Positions 7,501 to 7,881 of a stretch of DNA of 7,881 bases are shown piece by piece. How positions within the stretch are numbered: the stretch's first letter is position 1; the number at the start of each line of letters is the position of its first letter. Under the pieces are notes generated by a model that did no database searches, was not told where the DNA came from, and worked only from the letters and a program-made list of their open reading frames with translations. A program made the position numbers and the translations under genes. The stretch comes from an uncultured Eggerthellaceae bacterium. Lineage in GTDB: Bacteria; Actinomycetota; Coriobacteriia; Coriobacteriales; Eggerthellaceae. The stretch spans positions 1 to 7,881 of the forward strand of contig CAKTVK010000096.1 of assembly GCA_934623455.1 (NCBI GenBank), given 5' to 3'.

Positions 7501-7881
7501 GGTCAAAAACGCAGGTCAGGAAATCAACGCCAAAGAAAAACTCATGCTTTTCGCAACGCTGGAAGATGGGCGAACCGAAACCGTGGTGCTTACCAAGCAG
7601 CCGCAAAGCGACGAGAATTACACGCGTTTCGTGGGCGAATACGTGGATGAAGCATACCTTGAGCTCTTGAAGAACCACAACAGCAACAGCATGTTCAGCA
7701 ACGTATTGCTTTTCGCAAGCGGGCTGTTCATTCCCAAAAGCTACAGCATGAGCGCCTATCAGCTGGCATTCACCGTTGACTTGAATGACGAGGATTATAA
7801 AAATCGCCTGGCCCAGCGCGCGCAAGAGGAAGCCACCAAGAATTATGCGTGGCTTCAGGAACTGCTGTGGTCAAACGATAC
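4505..7881 (+). CDS. Large exported surface protein with BspA-like leucine-rich repeats, cut by the window end
   Basis: I translated this frame by hand from the ATG at 4505 to the window end: about 1125 codons with no stop, so it is the largest gene here and it continues beyond the window. Residues 1-30 form a signal peptide. Residues 73-131 are an Ala/Glu/Gly/Pro/Ser-rich spacer, and about 132-261 is an unassigned region. Residues 262-355 look like degenerate BspA/TpLRR-type leucine-rich repeats. Residues 410-491 resemble a carboxypeptidase regulatory-like beta-sandwich (LSGTLLLPAGMTVDNVQITV at 410-429, then VTISAAGYYEKTYY). The rest is beta-rich with Ig-like character, including a LEPGTYTVVAFD segment and a CVGC pair at 758-761. 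No LPXTG motif or other anchor is visible, and it would be expected in the missing C-terminus. Such proteins are usually adhesins or cell-surface scaffolds, but the binding partner cannot be read from this sequence. It has its own ribosome site and is well separated from pxpA, so it is probably its own transcription unit. Confidence 0.9.
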   Translation, partial: MKRQRLRNRVLALLLATTLATGLIPAQALAEISPLANNQNDSSELSYSPSSEDTVAQIAKTAPLDAGVVFAASEGSGSEGAQAAANGEATPAPAVAPEATETPEQALGAGEGAGESSDATTGEEPAESPNPFKEGVEAQQLANLENYYGRNHDEEFKAKAWKTSVGCTGKKLWIGNVRNDDGFFAPGVEEPSLDYSGPKVSEYDAEIYAYVERNYTGTVDNVPRDVVFVYGDCGLSSVDFSQVFDGSYDVYISFYAFNDTNISTITFPSFIKQIDMEAFYCYMSQGLSSIQFVTDEQGNGIQRICGGAFTNNKNLSTQEQIVIPRSIRYLEGGVFGEYDGPVNVVVKNPDVRFGNKYTDENDVENPFSGGGTVWAYRFKSDGVTPSDAMKLSQQAGTENITWNWIDTATLSGTLLLPAGMTVDNVQITVVQGDDTMQITPDSDKTFTCDRLISNTEAQVTISAAGYYEKTYYRIPQDMTSNIWDMGTIDISAFTPIPAQQTFPLDVRYDTGRTDSKGNPVLAGNLDWSKLSFKLFRNGTEIPCGTLNGDETMSGDWVTQNGMLVLSEALAQSEGAPENLTLEITRSGAKGPANATATFNAETNTFAATFESWGTVRVTTQGEAGSEDAFAGQARVIVFAGTNDAARKVVDACTIPLPAPSESGGTEEGTNDTWQLVTDQLEPGTYTVVAFDAAAPKPTVSSLLDTKSWNFPFAKTQATVENGRQAAAELTVPSFSSEDLLAALGIKSITPRVKSDTVCVGCETILSLDYELTSAKGTTFVLGGFDSEIERSVSVSDDDQYPDWSITSDGLSIELPANKESGTISVAFRPDKEQVYNIPITFKTSTMAAQVGSLSFAALGVQLKMDTNFVSQGGNSATVYAQPGSALELYANETKLNLPEQQTNNLGRATIPFDLPSEITQNLLYGDSVQIKVVASYYGNSYESFVNCTYRPSAELWTFKVTNDGQTQTLVENGQQQESYLTIHYQFPRKRNAYWTFDITVKNAGQEINAKEKLMLFATLEDGRTETVVLTKQPQSDENYTRFVGEYVDEAYLELLKNHNSNSMFSNVLLFASGLFIPKSYSMSAYQLAFTVDLNDEDYKNRLAQRAQEEATKNYAWLQELLWSND
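5288..5569 (+). other. BspA-like leucine-rich repeat region in the surface protein
   Basis: Residues 262-355 show the repeating sense of LRR_5 units: ISTITFPSFIKQIDMEAFYC, then LSSIQFV, IQRICGGAFTNNKNL, IVIPRSIRYLEGGVFG and VNVVVKNPDVRFG. The pattern I-xx-I-P-xx-[IV]-xx-[IL]-xxx-[AV]-F is visible two to three times but is degenerate. In BspA-type proteins this fold presents a flat binding face, often for host matrix proteins or partner bacteria. Confidence 0.6.

Overview
The window holds the tail of one gene, a complete four-gene operon for 5-oxoproline (pyroglutamate) use, a 310-base intergenic region full of inverted repeats, and the first about 1125 codons of a very large exported surface protein. 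All supported genes are on the + strand. Spot counts of GC give roughly the mid-50s percent in coding DNA. The surface protein carries an Actinobacteria/Coriobacteriia-style signal peptide (Arg-rich, ending IPAQALA), an Ala/Glu/Gly/Pro-rich spacer and BspA-like leucine-rich repeats. This, with the gene style in general, makes a host-associated anaerobe of the Coriobacteriia (Eggerthellaceae-like) my best guess. It is an inference with modest confidence, and some Firmicutes would also fit.

Layout: 3-299, C-terminal end of an unknown gene, probably an exported beta-sandwich domain. 345-375, a textbook intrinsic terminator. 521-4194, the operon pxpB-pxpC-DUF1445-pxpA, with an ATGA overlap between pxpB and pxpC and gaps of 17 and 4 bases after that. 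4195-4504, non-coding, with four inverted repeats including a perfect 32-bp palindrome. 4505 to the window end, the surface-protein gene, which has no stop codon in the window.

PxpA, PxpB and PxpC together are the known ATP-dependent prokaryotic 5-oxoprolinase, which opens 5-oxo-L-proline to L-glutamate. The DUF1445 protein belongs to the family that shares a domain with mammalian D-glutamate cyclase, and Bacillus subtilis also keeps such a gene (ycsI) beside its pxp genes. The cluster is therefore plausibly a module linking 5-oxoproline and glutamate, perhaps of both chiralities. The B. subtilis cluster has a transporter and a regulator gene, and neither is seen here.

The most unusual points are the 32-bp palindrome ahead of the surface-protein gene, a locally AT-rich patch at the start of its leucine-rich repeats, and low-complexity additions in both PxpB and PxpC. 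I see no RNA genes, insertion sequences, CRISPR arrays or phage genes, and no clear evidence of a wholly new system.
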